Positions 33,936-43,294 of a DNA stretch of 64,000 bases are shown here, piece after piece (positions within the stretch are counted from its first letter, which is position 1; each line of letters starts with the position of its first letter). This stretch comes from Bacillus andreraoultii (GTDB lineage Bacteria; Bacillota; Bacilli; Bacillales; Caldibacillaceae): NCBI RefSeq assembly GCF_001244735.1, contig NZ_LN868935.1, forward strand, positions 548,344 through 612,343, read 5' to 3'. The notes under the pieces were generated by a model, which was not told the origin of the DNA, searched no databases, and was given only the letters and a program-made list of their open reading frames with translations. The translations under genes were made by a program, and so were the position numbers.

Positions 33936-33965
33936 ATTTTAAAATGAAATGTATATGAAGGTCAA
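33936..33965 (-). promoter_or_regulatory. Putative guaA promoter
   Basis: Minus strand TTGACC (33960-33965), 18-base spacer, TAAAAT (33936-33941), placing the transcription start about 25 bases before the aptamer. Confidence 0.6.
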
Positions 33966-34063
33966 GCTTGTATTTTACCAGCTGAATATGTAATTAACTT
34001 TTCCATAGATGTTCTATCTCTTGCCAATTATCGAGAACATTGTTATCTCTATATAAAAATTGT

Positions 34064-34113
34064 TCATAAAAGCACGTTAAACGTATAGAATATTTATACT
34101 ATCTATTAGCTAA
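34064..34113 (+). repeat. Interspersed repeat, 3' fragment copy E
   Basis: TTCATAAAAGCACGTTAAAC, GTATAGAATATTTATAC and CTATTAGCTAAAAA correspond to the last third of the ~160 bp family. Between the guaA promoter and this fragment nothing else is seen. Confidence 0.45.
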
Positions 34114-34160
34114 AAAGTAAGGCTTTCCTCAATAAGTGATATCCTTACGAGAAAGCCTTA
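34113..34160 (-). terminator. Terminator of the XRE-TPR gene
   Basis: Minus strand AAGGCTTTC / GAAAGCCTT stem, then ACTTTTTAG, about 40 bases after the stop at 34200. Confidence 0.8.
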
Positions 34161-34199
34161 TTATCCAAATCTCTCTATAAAATTTCGTTATCATTTGAA

Positions 34200-35474
34200 T
34201 CAAACAATCGCTTGAACAATTTCGTTATACGTTTCTATGATAAATTTCTTATAAAATGTTTCCGGAAATGGTGTGATTCTTTCTTTTGCTCTTGTCGCAA
34301 ATTTCACTGCTTTATCTACTTGGCCAAGCTTGTCATAACATCGCGCCAAATAAGAATCCGCTATATAAAAGGTAGTTAAATCAAAAGGATGTGGACTATA
34401 GTCCGGAATCTTTACGTCACTCAACCATTTAATGGCTTCTTCATAACGACCTAGCCCATACAGTGCTTTACCTTTTGTAATGATGAAATACGGGTATAGA
34501 GTCCCTAAGTCTTCGGGGATGGATAGATGTTGCTCTACTATTTGGATTGCCCTTCCGTAATCTTGTTTATTAAAGAGATAAGCCTCTGCCTCAACATAAT
34601 CGATAAAAATTTTATAAAGCGAATCATCAACAAATGCAGCGTACTCCATTAACTTTTTTAAATAAATGTTAAGTTTCTCTTCATCTTGAAAAAGCAATCC
34701 ATACGCAACTGAAATTCGATACAAATCGTCTATATGATAAAAAACTTGATGTTTCTTTGAAAAATGAATCGCACGTTCAATAATTTGATTAGCCGCATCA
34801 GAATCTCCAATCGCAAAATATAACACTGCTTCATGGTAATCAAAATCAAGTTGTGTCAGCGGACTTAAAAATGGATACAATTTTTCTAAATATTTACGTT
34901 CTGACAAAAGAAATTCTAATGCCATTTTATATTCATGTCTTTTAACCATCGTATTCGTTAGAAAAATAGAGATACTTGCCTTTCGATCAACTAAATTCAT
35001 TTTCTCATACATTTGTGCGGCGCGTTCTAAATAACTTTTCCAATTGTCATTTCTTGAAAGATGATAAATTGAATAACCATATATTTCCAACAAACGACTA
35101 GATTCATACCCCTCACCTAACCGATTGATGACAGGATCAATTAAATGTTTCAATTGTCGGTACTTGTTGTTTTTTTGTTTTTCATTACCCACATCCACAT
35201 CCAGCATATAAATTTTTTCAACTTGTTCTAGTAACGCTCGAAGTTCTTGAACATTTTCATCTTGCAACAGCATACTAACTTCCACTTGTAGTTGTTGTGC
35301 TATATAGTTCAAGCTGTCTATAGACGGATTTGCTTTATTATTTTCAATGAGACTAAGCATTCCTTTTGTTAATTCATTACCGGCGAGAGCCTCTAATGTC
35401 ATGCCTCTTTCCTTTCTTAAACTTCTGATTTGTTCACCTAAAGTAGAGATGGGAAACACCTCCATATCTTTCAT
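34200..35474 (-). CDS. XRE-family regulator with TPR-like C-terminal domain
   Basis: Helix-turn-helix (LGEQIRSLRKERGMTLEALAGNELTKGMLSLIENNKANPS, within about the first 55 residues) followed by about 350 residues of helical TPR-like repeats (e.g. YHEAVLYFAIGDSDAANQIIERA, ITKGKALYGLGRYEEAIKWL, DSYLARCYDKLGQVDKAVKFA). The layout is that of RRNPP-type peptide-responsive regulators, but I see no cognate peptide gene. It is divergent from an MFS exporter that it may control. The start is unsettled: the ATG at 35474 is nearly at the predicted transcription start. GGAGG at 35459-35463 is instead placed 8 bases before an ATC codon at 35450, giving MSTLGEQIRSLRK. Confidence 0.85.
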   Translation of the reverse strand: MKDMEVFPISTLGEQIRSLRKERGMTLEALAGNELTKGMLSLIENNKANPSIDSLNYIAQQLQVEVSMLLQDENVQELRALLEQVEKIYMLDVDVGNEKQKNNKYRQLKHLIDPVINRLGEGYESSRLLEIYGYSIYHLSRNDNWKSYLERAAQMYEKMNLVDRKASISIFLTNTMVKRHEYKMALEFLLSERKYLEKLYPFLSPLTQLDFDYHEAVLYFAIGDSDAANQIIERAIHFSKKHQVFYHIDDLYRISVAYGLLFQDEEKLNIYLKKLMEYAAFVDDSLYKIFIDYVEAEAYLFNKQDYGRAIQIVEQHLSIPEDLGTLYPYFIITKGKALYGLGRYEEAIKWLSDVKIPDYSPHPFDLTTFYIADSYLARCYDKLGQVDKAVKFATRAKERITPFPETFYKKFIIETYNEIVQAIV

Positions 35475-35483
35475 CTTGTTTTA

Positions 35484-35532
35484 ATTATATGAAACTTTTC
35501 GCTTAAGGTAAAACACCAAGGTAAAGTACCTT
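35484..35532 (-). promoter_or_regulatory. Promoter and dyad operator of the XRE-TPR gene
   Basis: Minus strand -10 TATAAT (35484-35489), 17-base spacer, -35 TTTACC (35507-35512). AAGGTAAA occurs twice, 13 bp apart (35505 and 35518), and AAGGTA-AAG-TACCTT (35518-35532) is a perfect dyad overlapping the promoter. Probably the binding site of this or another regulator. Confidence 0.5.
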
Positions 35533-35653
35533 CTCTCTTTTTTCAAGACCTTTGTTTGAATTCCTCCCGAGAAAAATTTTACACATATCACACTTCACCT
35601 GTTTAGTCATATGAGATATTGTCGGCTTTTGTCGAAAAATAATCGATGTAGTT

Positions 35654-35725
35654 GTTTAATTAAGTTAAACTTTTATCTAGATTATCTGAAAATTATATGC
35701 TATGATTTGTTTAATAAAATTAAAC
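35654..35725 (+). promoter_or_regulatory. Twin palindromic operators flanking the MFS promoter
   Basis: GTTTAA-N5-TTAAAC occurs at 35654-35670 and again at 35709-35725, 55 bp apart. A TATGAT -10-like box (35701-35706) lies between them, and the MFS ATG follows at 35748. Two identical dyads around a promoter suggest a dimeric repressor. Confidence 0.55.
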
Positions 35726-35747
35726 TTAATTGGGAGAAGGAATTTTC

Positions 35748-37037
35748 ATGACTGATTCACAAAAATTAAAAAGGGGTACGTATCATCTTTGGACATTTGT
35801 CACAAGTAAGTTAATCTCTACATTCGGAGCCAATGTTTATTCGTTTACAATTAGCTTTTACATTTTACAATTAACAGGTTCGGCTACAAACTTTGCGCTA
35901 AATCTTATTTGCTCAATTTTGCCACGGACGATTGCCGCGCCAATTGCCGGCTACATAGCAGATAATTATCCCCGGAAAAGAACAGTTATTAGCGCTCAAA
36001 CGGCGTCTGCTATTGCGATTTTAGGTTTATTAACGATTAGTTTAACTATTGGTGTATCTTTAATTGCCATTTATGTAACAACATGCCTATTAGCTTTAGC
36101 CTCTACTTTTTCAGGTATCACATTTACATCCTCAATATCAGGCTTGATTGATGAAGAACGGATTCAAAAGGCGATGTCCCTGAACCAAATGTCCATTTCA
36201 CTAGCATCAATTGTGGCTCCTGCTTTAGGTGGTGTACTTTATGGAATGGTATCTATTCCTACTTTTCTTGCAATTTATTTATTCGCGTCGATCATTGCAT
36301 TACTTCTTGATTCAACAATGGATTTTCGATTATTTGCAAAACGTAGCCATGAACGAGGTACTGACCAAAAGAAAGATAAGTTATGGATCAGTATGAAAGA
36401 AGGATTTATTTATTTAAAAGCAAAACCGATTATTATAACGATTATGAGTATAGCTTTATTCACAAATTTCTTCTTTGGATCATTTCAAGTTGGGCTCTCC
36501 TTTGTACTAATTGAGAAATTGAGAATTCAGTCACAACATTTTGGAATTTTGGAAGCGGCCTATGCTGTCGGTATGTTGCTCCTTTCCTTTTATTTGACGG
36601 TTCGTAAAGAAATTCAAAAACCACTTATAACAACGAAATACGGAATTATCGGTATCGCCTTTATTATCGGTGGAATTGCCGTACCGATTCTAATTCCAAT
36701 GACTTATTGGGCAATGTTTGTGTACTATCTCGTTTTAATGTTAGCGATTGGGAGCCTTCTAACAATCGTTAATACACCAACTATGGTTATGTTGCAAAAA
36801 AATATTGATGATGACTTTAAAGGTCGCATCTTTTCGCTTCTTGAAACAATGGCACAAGTGCTTATGCCGCTAGGAACAGTTATTTACGGGTTCCTATATG
36901 ATTGGATACCGGCTGAATGGGTATTGTTTATCTCAGCAGGATTTATTATCGGGTTTATTCTTATCATGTTACGTCCATCAGTTATATCAAAAGCTTATCC
37001 CGAACAAAATTTGGTTTCACCACAGATAAATGGATAG
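35748..37037 (+). CDS. MFS transporter (macrolide-efflux/EntS-like)
   Basis: Twelve-segment major facilitator of 429 residues. The N-terminal half has FGANVYSFTISFYILQLTGSATNFALNL and IAGYIADNYPRKRTVI (loop 2-3 motif A-like). The C-terminal half has TPTMVMLQKNIDDDFKGRIFSLLETM, typical of the MefA/EntS-type drug or siderophore exporters. The substrate is unknown. The start at 35748 follows GGGAGAAGGA. It is divergent from the XRE-TPR regulator and preceded by twin palindromes. Confidence 0.85.
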   Translation: MTDSQKLKRGTYHLWTFVTSKLISTFGANVYSFTISFYILQLTGSATNFALNLICSILPRTIAAPIAGYIADNYPRKRTVISAQTASAIAILGLLTISLTIGVSLIAIYVTTCLLALASTFSGITFTSSISGLIDEERIQKAMSLNQMSISLASIVAPALGGVLYGMVSIPTFLAIYLFASIIALLLDSTMDFRLFAKRSHERGTDQKKDKLWISMKEGFIYLKAKPIIITIMSIALFTNFFFGSFQVGLSFVLIEKLRIQSQHFGILEAAYAVGMLLLSFYLTVRKEIQKPLITTKYGIIGIAFIIGGIAVPILIPMTYWAMFVYYLVLMLAIGSLLTIVNTPTMVMLQKNIDDDFKGRIFSLLETMAQVLMPLGTVIYGFLYDWIPAEWVLFISAGFIIGFILIMLRPSVISKAYPEQNLVSPQING

Positions 37038-37119
37038 ATAGGAAAGGAGTTATGGATACGTTCCTAAAGTTTCCGATTCGATAATTCCATTTCAATTGTA
37101 TTTTAGAAATATGTCGAGA

Positions 37120-37149
37120 ACCCTCGTGACTTCTAGTCGTGAGTTTTTG
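37120..37149 (+). terminator. Terminator of the MFS gene
   Basis: CTCGTGACT / AGTCGTGAG stem (two G-U pairs), 3-base loop, then TTTTT. Confidence 0.75.
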
Positions 37150-37293
37150 ACATGAAAGAATACGGGTGCCAAATATGTTTTAGTTTTTATATAATGACGA
37201 GTTTCTTTCAATTCTCCACCATTTACGCATGAAGACACCCGACTTTAGTCGTGAATCCGTTGATAAGTTAGAGCCTTCGTTTGAGCGACTTTT

Positions 37294-37332
37294 TTTAAAT
37301 AAAGGTGTCGGGTCTAAGAATCACCGGCACCC
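37294..37332 (-). terminator. Terminator of the S66 peptidase gene
   Basis: Minus strand GGTGCCGG ... CCCGACACC with one mismatch, then TTTATTT, a few bases past the stop at 37337. Related GC-rich arms (GACACCCGAC near 37234) lie nearby. Confidence 0.6.
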
Positions 37333-37336
37333 ATTT

Positions 37337-38368
37337 TTATACAACGCCATTATCTATGATTGAAAACGTACCATCTTCACAATTAATTTCAGCCAATGCA
37401 CCATAGGGTAAAATAAACTTCGGTTCTGTGTGACCAAAATTTAAATTATATAAAATTGGTAAATCTGTTAGCCCATATTCTTTCATAACTGTTAAAATCT
37501 CAAGTTTATACTCTTCATAAAATTTCTCATCGTATGGTTTGGCAAAAATAATTCCGCTTGCCTTTTGTAATATTCCTTGGGCAGCATAGTTACGCAACCA
37601 ATAACGAATATACATTGGATCTGTCTTTTCCTCGGATGTTTCAAAAAACAGAATACTATTTTTCCAATACGTTTCTTTCGGCCATAGTTCTGTTCCTTTA
37701 GCAAATTCTAAAACCTCAATACAACCACCAATTAAATGACCCTCCACAATCCCAGAACCTTGCAATACTTCATAACCGGTATTCGGCTGCATGACTCGTT
37801 TCCTGTTTCTGTTTTCTTCTATCCAGAGTACGTGCTCACTCGTCCACTCAGTTGCTGGCTCAATTTTCCCAATGATTTCTTTAGAAAAAAGTGTTCTTCT
37901 AATTTTATCAATCGTGTATGGATGCATTTCAATATTTTCCGCAAAATCAACTAAGATGGAAGGACCGTAAAATGATGAAACTCCTGCTTTTAGACAAAAT
38001 AAATGAGGGATTGTTGTATCAGAATAGCCTATAAATATTTTCGGGTTATTTCGAATGACATCGAAATCAATATACGGAAGAAGTCGAATACTATCTTCCC
38101 CGCCAATATTGGCTAGGATTGCTTTGATATCAGGATCAGAAAAAGCTGTCATCAAGTCAGCCGCACGTGCTTCTGGGTGATCATACAGAAAATCCGTCCC
38201 TTTTAAACTATTCGGCATCGGGACAACTTCTAAGCCAAATACTTTTTCTAACCGTTCAACCCCTTGTTCATATCGCCAACGGATATCCGGATCCCCCGCT
38301 CCACCCCACGAAGGACTGACCGTCGCCACTTTATCGCCAGGCTGCAATTTGTTTGGTTTTACTAACAT
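37337..38368 (-). CDS. S66-family LD-carboxypeptidase-like serine peptidase
   Basis: Cytosolic peptidase of the LdcA/MccF family (343 residues). Nucleophile Ser116 is in IFIGYSDTT. The C-terminal Glu and His are probably in IGGCIEVLEFAKGTELWP and NLNFGHTEPK. The substrate could be muropeptide L,D-tetrapeptides or microcin C-like nucleotide peptides; the sequence does not decide. The ATG at 38368 has AGGAG eight bases upstream; the frame extends eight codons further without a site. It is monocistronic. Confidence 0.85.
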   Translation of the reverse strand: MLVKPNKLQPGDKVATVSPSWGGAGDPDIRWRYEQGVERLEKVFGLEVVPMPNSLKGTDFLYDHPEARAADLMTAFSDPDIKAILANIGGEDSIRLLPYIDFDVIRNNPKIFIGYSDTTIPHLFCLKAGVSSFYGPSILVDFAENIEMHPYTIDKIRRTLFSKEIIGKIEPATEWTSEHVLWIEENRNRKRVMQPNTGYEVLQGSGIVEGHLIGGCIEVLEFAKGTELWPKETYWKNSILFFETSEEKTDPMYIRYWLRNYAAQGILQKASGIIFAKPYDEKFYEEYKLEILTVMKEYGLTDLPILYNLNFGHTEPKFILPYGALAEINCEDGTFSIIDNGVV

Positions 38369-38651
38369 TTCCCTCACTCCTGTCATTTTCAAGATAGTGT
38401 GCTGTAATATATTTCCACTATTTTAACTATTATTCTATATGATTACAATAATTTCTGATCAATCCCAAAAATGCTGGCTAAAAGGAGAAAATAAAAGACG
38501 TTGGACAGTTACAGTGAATTTTGCGCTCATTTTACTTCTTAAGAACACTTCTATTGGACAGGTCCACCAATTCTCGCACTCATTTTGTCTATTACACCAA
38601 GTTTTGCAAACCAACTGAAAGGCTAGTCACTTGTTCTCATCAATATACATT
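38369..38651. other. Non-coding gap upstream of the S66 peptidase
   Basis: No gene or convincing structure seen. Contains AAGAACACTTCTATTGG, a loose relative of the 52-bp repeat core, only once. Confidence 0.4.
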
Positions 38652-38702
38652 AAAAAAAGAGTTGAGCATCTAAATATTACAGATGATCAACTCTTTTTCT
38701 GT
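38652..38702. terminator. Bidirectional terminator downstream of fumC
   Basis: AAAGAGTTGA ... TCAACTCTTT outer stem and CATCT/AGATG inner stem. A-run on the left and T-run on the right, so usable on both strands. Lies 70 bases past the fumC stop. Confidence 0.75.
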
Positions 38703-38772
38703 TTAAATGAACTTTTTCAGCGGTCTCCGTTTTCACGTTCCATTGGGCATAAGACCACCTCTCTCTATTTAA

Positions 38773-40161
38773 TTACGCGTTCGGATGCACCATATCAGCC
38801 GGATTGACATATTTTTCAAACTCTTCTTCTGTCAAATAACCAAGTTTCAATGCTGCTTCTTTCAAAGTGGTTCCTTCTTTATGAGCAAGTTTTGCAATTT
38901 GTGCTGCCTTTTCATAACCAATATGCGGGTTCAGAGCTGTAACCAACATTAATGATTCATTCAAGTTTCTCGAAATGATATCATGGTTCGGTTCAATACC
39001 CTTTGCACAATGATCATTAAATGAACGAATTCCATCTGCTAATAAACGTGCACTTTGCAAGAAATTATATAAAATCACTGGTTTAAAAACGTTTAATTCA
39101 AAGTTCCCTTGGCTTGCTGCAAAACCGATTGTTGCATCATTCCCCATCACTTGAACAGCAACCATCGTTAGAGCTTCACTTTGCGTTGGGTTCACTTTAC
39201 CCGGCATGATAGAAGAACCTGGTTCGTTTTCAGGAATCGTAATTTCACCAATACCACAGCGAGGACCAGATGCTAACCAACGAACATCATTGGCAATCTT
39301 CATTAAATCTGCGGCCAATGCTTTCAACGCACCATGTGCATATGTAACTTCATCATGACTCGTTAATGCGTGAAATTTATTTTCAGAAGAATAAAACTCA
39401 ATTCCTGTTAGTTTTGAAATTTCTTCACTAACTAGATTTCCAAACTCAGGATGTGTATTTATTCCTGTTCCAACAGCAGTCCCACCAATCGCAAGTGCCT
39501 TCATTTTGTTGGAACTTTCTTTCACAAACGCTAGAGAACGATCTAACATATGTACCCAGCCACTAATCTCTTGACCCAGTGTTAACGGTGTTGCATCTTG
39601 TAAATGTGTACGACCAATTTTCACGAGATCCATATATGCTTTTGCTTTTTCATCAAATGTTGCTCTTAATTTCTCAATTTCGGGTACTAAATAAGAGAAT
39701 ACATAATTTGTTGTTGCAATATGCATCGCAGTTGGAAATGTATCATTTGAACTTTGCCCCATATTTACATCATCATTCGGGTGAAGTCTTTGGTCAATCC
39801 CTTGTTCTTCTAATAACTGGTTTCCTCGATGGGCTATTACTTCATTTAAGTTCATATTTGATTGCGTACCACTACCTGTTTGCCAAATTTTTAACGGAAA
39901 TTCACCTTCATGTTTTCCTTCGATAATTTCATCAGCAGCAGTAACAATTGCATTTGCTTTTTCATCACTTAATTTACCTAATTTATTGTTTGCGATTGCA
40001 CAGCTCCGTTTTAAAATCGCAAATGATTTGATAAGCTCTTCAGGCATTGTTTCCGTACTAATAGCAAAGTTTTGCAGACTTCTTTGTGTTTGTGCTCCCC
40101 ATAGTTTATCTGCCGGAACTTTAACTTCCCCCATTGTATCTCTTTCAATCCGGTATTCCAT
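38773..40161 (-). CDS. fumC: Class II fumarate hydratase
   Basis: TCA-cycle fumarase (citG in B. subtilis), 462 residues, iron-independent class. It begins [32 protein letters not shown]. It carries [20 protein letters not shown]-like [13 protein letters not shown] and the superfamily signature [13 protein letters not shown]. The start ATG at 40161 has GGAGGGGAATTTTC upstream; the frame opens further but has no site. Transcribed alone. Confidence 0.97.
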   Translation of the reverse strand: MEYRIERDTMGEVKVPADKLWGAQTQRSLQNFAISTETMPEELIKSFAILKRSCAIANNKLGKLSDEKANAIVTAADEIIEGKHEGEFPLKIWQTGSGTQSNMNLNEVIAHRGNQLLEEQGIDQRLHPNDDVNMGQSSNDTFPTAMHIATTNYVFSYLVPEIEKLRATFDEKAKAYMDLVKIGRTHLQDATPLTLGQEISGWVHMLDRSLAFVKESSNKMKALAIGGTAVGTGINTHPEFGNLVSEEISKLTGIEFYSSENKFHALTSHDEVTYAHGALKALAADLMKIANDVRWLASGPRCGIGEITIPENEPGSSIMPGKVNPTQSEALTMVAVQVMGNDATIGFAASQGNFELNVFKPVILYNFLQSARLLADGIRSFNDHCAKGIEPNHDIISRNLNESLMLVTALNPHIGYEKAAQIAKLAHKEGTTLKEAALKLGYLTEEEFEKYVNPADMVHPNA

Positions 40162-40185
40162 GAAAATTCCCCTCCTGTAATATAA

Positions 40186-40201
40186 CAAAAAGCGTTTACA
40201 A
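40186..40201 (-). promoter_or_regulatory. Possible CcpA cre site upstream of fumC
   Basis: Minus strand TTGTAAACGCTTTTTG matches the cre consensus except the final CA. It lies 25 bases before the start codon, where bound CcpA would block transcription. Single-site evidence only. Confidence 0.4.
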
Positions 40202-40303
40202 TCCACTTCTATTATAGTCAATATAGTGGAACAAATCTATTAATTTGGCAGTAAAAGGGATAATTTATTGAATGACTAAGAGATTTTAATATTAACCATT
40301 GGA

Positions 40304-40342
40304 ACTTTAAAAACCCCCACGATTCATAAAACCGTGGGGTTG
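40304..40342 (-). terminator. Terminator of pbuO
   Basis: Minus strand AACCCCACG, loop, CGTGGGGGTT, then TTTAAAG. Confidence 0.85.
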
Positions 40343-40357
40343 TCATTCATATTAACT

Positions 40358-41659
40358 TTAATGAGGTAAAAATGCTAGCTGAATAAAGAATAATATTGCA
40401 AAGATATAGACAATTGGATGAATTTCTCTCCATTTTCCTTTTGCAATTTTCATTAACGGAAGCGAAATAAATCCAAGTGCGATTCCTGTTGAGATACTAG
40501 AAGTGAGCGGCATCGTTAAGATAACTAGAAATGCCGGAAAAGCCTCGTCAATTTCATTCCAATTAATTTTTGCAACATGCCCAATCATTAGACTACCAAC
40601 AATAATAAGTGCTGGGGCAGTAATGGCAGCAACACCTGAGATTGCACCAACTAACGGACTTAAGAATGAAGCAAGGATGAAGAGGACTGCAACAGTCATA
40701 GATGTTAAACCTGTTTTACCTCCTGCAGCAACACCAGATGTTGACTCGATATAAGCTGTTGTTGGACTTGTTCCGACCATCGCACCAATGGTTGTCCCAA
40801 TTGAATCAGATAAAAGTGCATTTTTCGCATTTGGTAATTTTTTACCCTTCATAAATCCTGCTTGTTCCGCAACACCAATCATCGTACCTGTTGTATCAAA
40901 AATTGTTACGAGTAAGAATGAAAATACAACTGCATATAATGAATGTTGGAATACATCAACAAAAGCAGTAATTGGATTAGCAATAATAATTCCTTCTGGT
41001 AATGTCGGAATCGAGAAAATCCCTTTATCAAAAGATAATTGTCCTGTTAGTAAAGCGATCATCGTCGTAATAATCATCCCTAAAAACAGTGCACCGTTCA
41101 CATTAAGAGACATCAATATTAATGTAATGGCTAAACCAAATAAAGCAAGCAATACTTCAGGTGAATGAAGATTACCTAATCCAACTAAATTATCAGGATG
41201 TTTCGTAATAATCCCTGTATTTTTCAATCCAACAAAGGCAATAAAAAGGCCAATACCAGCAGAAATTCCATATTTCAAGTTATCAGGTATCGCTTCGATT
41301 AATTTTTCACGAAATGATGTTAAGGAAAGAATAACAAATATAATACCCGCAACAAATACGGCGGAAAATGCTGTTAAATAGTCAATACCACCATGGGAGC
41401 CAACGACTGAAAAAGCGAAGTAGGCGTTCAATCCCATACCAGGTGCAATAGCAATTGGATAATTAGCAAATAAGGCCATCCAAAGTGTACCGACAACTGT
41501 CGCAATAATCGTCGCCATAAAAACTTGGTCAAATGGTATTCCTGTTTTAGATAAAATTGCTGGGTTAACAACAATAATGTAGACCATTGTAAAAAAGGTC
41601 GTCATCCCTGCAAATAATTCTGTTTTAACATTCGTTTGATGTTCTTGTAGCTTAAACAT
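40358..41659 (-). CDS. pbuO: NCS2 guanine/hypoxanthine permease (PbuO-like)
   Basis: AzgA-type NCS2 permease, 433 residues, paralogue of the pbuG product. It begins MFKLQEHQTNVKTELFAGMTTFFTMVYIIVVNP, close to B. subtilis PbuO, and has APGMGLNAYFAFSVVG, TIFDTTGTMIGVAEQAG and SDSIGTTIGAMVGTSPTTAYIESTSGVA. The start at 41659 has TTAGGAGGACAAAC upstream. No riboswitch is seen. A PurR-type operator overlaps its promoter, consistent with pbuO (ytiP) being in the B. subtilis PurR regulon. Confidence 0.85.
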   Translation of the reverse strand: MFKLQEHQTNVKTELFAGMTTFFTMVYIIVVNPAILSKTGIPFDQVFMATIIATVVGTLWMALFANYPIAIAPGMGLNAYFAFSVVGSHGGIDYLTAFSAVFVAGIIFVILSLTSFREKLIEAIPDNLKYGISAGIGLFIAFVGLKNTGIITKHPDNLVGLGNLHSPEVLLALFGLAITLILMSLNVNGALFLGMIITTMIALLTGQLSFDKGIFSIPTLPEGIIIANPITAFVDVFQHSLYAVVFSFLLVTIFDTTGTMIGVAEQAGFMKGKKLPNAKNALLSDSIGTTIGAMVGTSPTTAYIESTSGVAAGGKTGLTSMTVAVLFILASFLSPLVGAISGVAAITAPALIIVGSLMIGHVAKINWNEIDEAFPAFLVILTMPLTSSISTGIALGFISLPLMKIAKGKWREIHPIVYIFAILFFIQLAFLPH

Positions 41660-41675
41660 GTTTGTCCTCCTAATA

Positions 41676-41733
41676 AATACGAACATTTTTTAAACACAAA
41701 TTTAATAATATTCGTTTTTAGGACTTTTTTCAA
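41676..41733 (-). promoter_or_regulatory. pbuO promoter overlapped by PurR-type operator
   Basis: Minus strand -35 TTGAAA (41728-41733), 17-base spacer, -10 TATTAT (41705-41710). Read on +, GAAC (41681-41684) and ATTC (41710-41713) are exactly 25 bases apart, with flanks AATACGAACATTT and AATATTCGTTTTT. One arm has a single change from the GAAC/GTTC consensus. Repressor bound here would cover the -10 and start site. Confidence 0.7.
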
Positions 41734-41831
41734 GTGTTAATTGAAAAATTCCATATAAGTATAGCCATTTACTTCTTTGTTTCCCTTTTTGAGCACATGT
41801 AAGCCTAAATTCCATAAATAATTTGGGAATT

Positions 41832-41963
41832 CGAGCGTTTAGAAGAGTTATAGATGACCTTTTGGAGGGAAAATCCGGGGAGTCGGGCATCTAGAAGAGT
41901 TATAGATGACCTTTTTACTAGAAAAACAGCGGAATCGGGCGTCTAGAACTGCTATAGATGATT
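41832..41963. repeat. 52-bp repeat units, type 1, left of the IS256 element
   Basis: CGAGCG/CGGGCA/CGGGCG anchors followed by (T/C)TAGAA recur at 41832, 41884 and 41936, two exact 52-bp steps. The unit core is TCTAGAAGAGTTATAGATGA. The third unit runs straight into the IS256 left end. Confidence 0.8.
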
Positions 41964-42057
41964 AAGTCCATATAATTGTGTAAAAAGAGAATAAGCCATA
42001 TCAACTTCTGGCAACAATGTTTTCAACCCTAGAAAAAATTGCAAAGGAGAAATTGAT

Positions 42058-43224
42058 ATGACTCAATTACAGCTTACCCTAAATTTGGAGGATTTAAAAG
42101 TAGATGTAGTAAACTCAAATTTGAATGAAGTGATGAAAGCTTCTCTCGTTCTTGTACTAAATCAATTAATGGAACAACAAAGGGATGACTATATACAAGC
42201 ACTTCCATACGAAAGAACGGAGGGGCGCACTGGGCATCGAAACGGTTACTATGACAGAAGTCTGACCGTATCCATAGGGAATCTTGAATTGAAAGTACCA
42301 AGAACACGAGATGGCCAGTTTTCGCCAACGTTGTTTGAGAAGTGGCAACGGAAGGAACAATCTTTTGTCCTTTCCATGTTGGAAATGGTGGTAAATGGTG
42401 TCTCTACTAGAAAGGTAAAGAAAGTAGTTAAACAACTATGCGGAGAAGAAGTATCAAAATCATTTATATCCGGACTAACTGAAAAGTTAGATGCAGAAGT
42501 GAATAAGTGGGCAGGGCGTCCGTTAAATGTGATGTATTATAAATATATTTTTACCGATGCCATGTATATTAAGGTGCGAGAACACAATCGAGTAGTCAGT
42601 AAAGCTGTCTATATTGCCGTAGGTGTGAATAAACAGAATAAAAGGGAAATTATCGGTTTGAAGGTTAGTCACGCTGAATCTAAAGCAGGATGGAATGAGT
42701 TTTTTGCCTATTTAAAAGCGAGGGGACTTCAATCTCCGAGCCTTATTATTTCCGATGCCCATGAAGGTCAAAAGAATGCCATTAGAGAGTCATTTATTGG
42801 TACGACATGGCAACGTTGTACTTTTCATTTCAAGAAGAATCTAAAAGATGCCATGCCTAAAAAAGGGTCAAAAGAGGTAATGGATTTAATAAAAGATATA
42901 TTTGATGCACCTGGTATTAAGGAGGCAAGGAAATTAAAGGAACAATTCATGGAAACATATGAGGAAGATTCCCTTTTTTCAAAAGCAGCCAAGTTATTAG
43001 ATGAGGGATTTGAAGATGCCATTCAATTTTTTAATGAACCAAAATCTTATCGGAAAAGTCTAAGAACGACCAATAATTTAGAAAGAATAAATCAAGAAGT
43101 TCGCCGGAGGGATCGGGTAATCCGGATTTATCCGAACAATCAATCAGCGTTCAGATTGATTGGTGCTGTTCTTATGGATATAGAGGAGACACTAGATTCT
43201 GGAGGAAAGAAATTTTTAAATTAA
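42058..43224 (+). CDS. IS256-family (mutator-type) transposase
   Basis: 388-residue DDE transposase, full length and apparently intact. Early GRTGHRNGYYDRSLTVSIG and LKVPRTRDGQFSP stretches. Catalytic Asp in IFTDAMYIKV, Asp in LIISDAHEGQKNAI and Glu in RTTNNLERINQEVRRR. AAAGGAGAAATTGAT precedes the ATG. Confidence 0.95.
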   Translation: MTQLQLTLNLEDLKVDVVNSNLNEVMKASLVLVLNQLMEQQRDDYIQALPYERTEGRTGHRNGYYDRSLTVSIGNLELKVPRTRDGQFSPTLFEKWQRKEQSFVLSMLEMVVNGVSTRKVKKVVKQLCGEEVSKSFISGLTEKLDAEVNKWAGRPLNVMYYKYIFTDAMYIKVREHNRVVSKAVYIAVGVNKQNKREIIGLKVSHAESKAGWNEFFAYLKARGLQSPSLIISDAHEGQKNAIRESFIGTTWQRCTFHFKKNLKDAMPKKGSKEVMDLIKDIFDAPGIKEARKLKEQFMETYEEDSLFSKAAKLLDEGFEDAIQFFNEPKSYRKSLRTTNNLERINQEVRRRDRVIRIYPNNQSAFRLIGAVLMDIEETLDSGGKKFLN

Positions 43225-43250
43225 CTAATACCCATATACGCGCAGCGAAA

Positions 43251-43294
43251 ATTTTGTAAGGAAAAAGGGGGTACCCCCTTTTTCCTTACAAAAT
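43251..43294. terminator. 44-bp perfect palindrome after the transposase
   Basis: Perfect self-complementary sequence: ATTTTGTAAGGAAAAAGGGG on the left and its exact complement on the right, centre GGGGGTACCCCC. Read as RNA it forms a hairpin with a U-rich 3' arm, so it may stop transcription leaving or entering the IS. Confidence 0.75.

Noticed and set aside
41702..41890. 62-codon minus-strand frame upstream of pbuO
   Set aside because: It overlaps the pbuO promoter and a type 1 52-bp repeat and has no family features.
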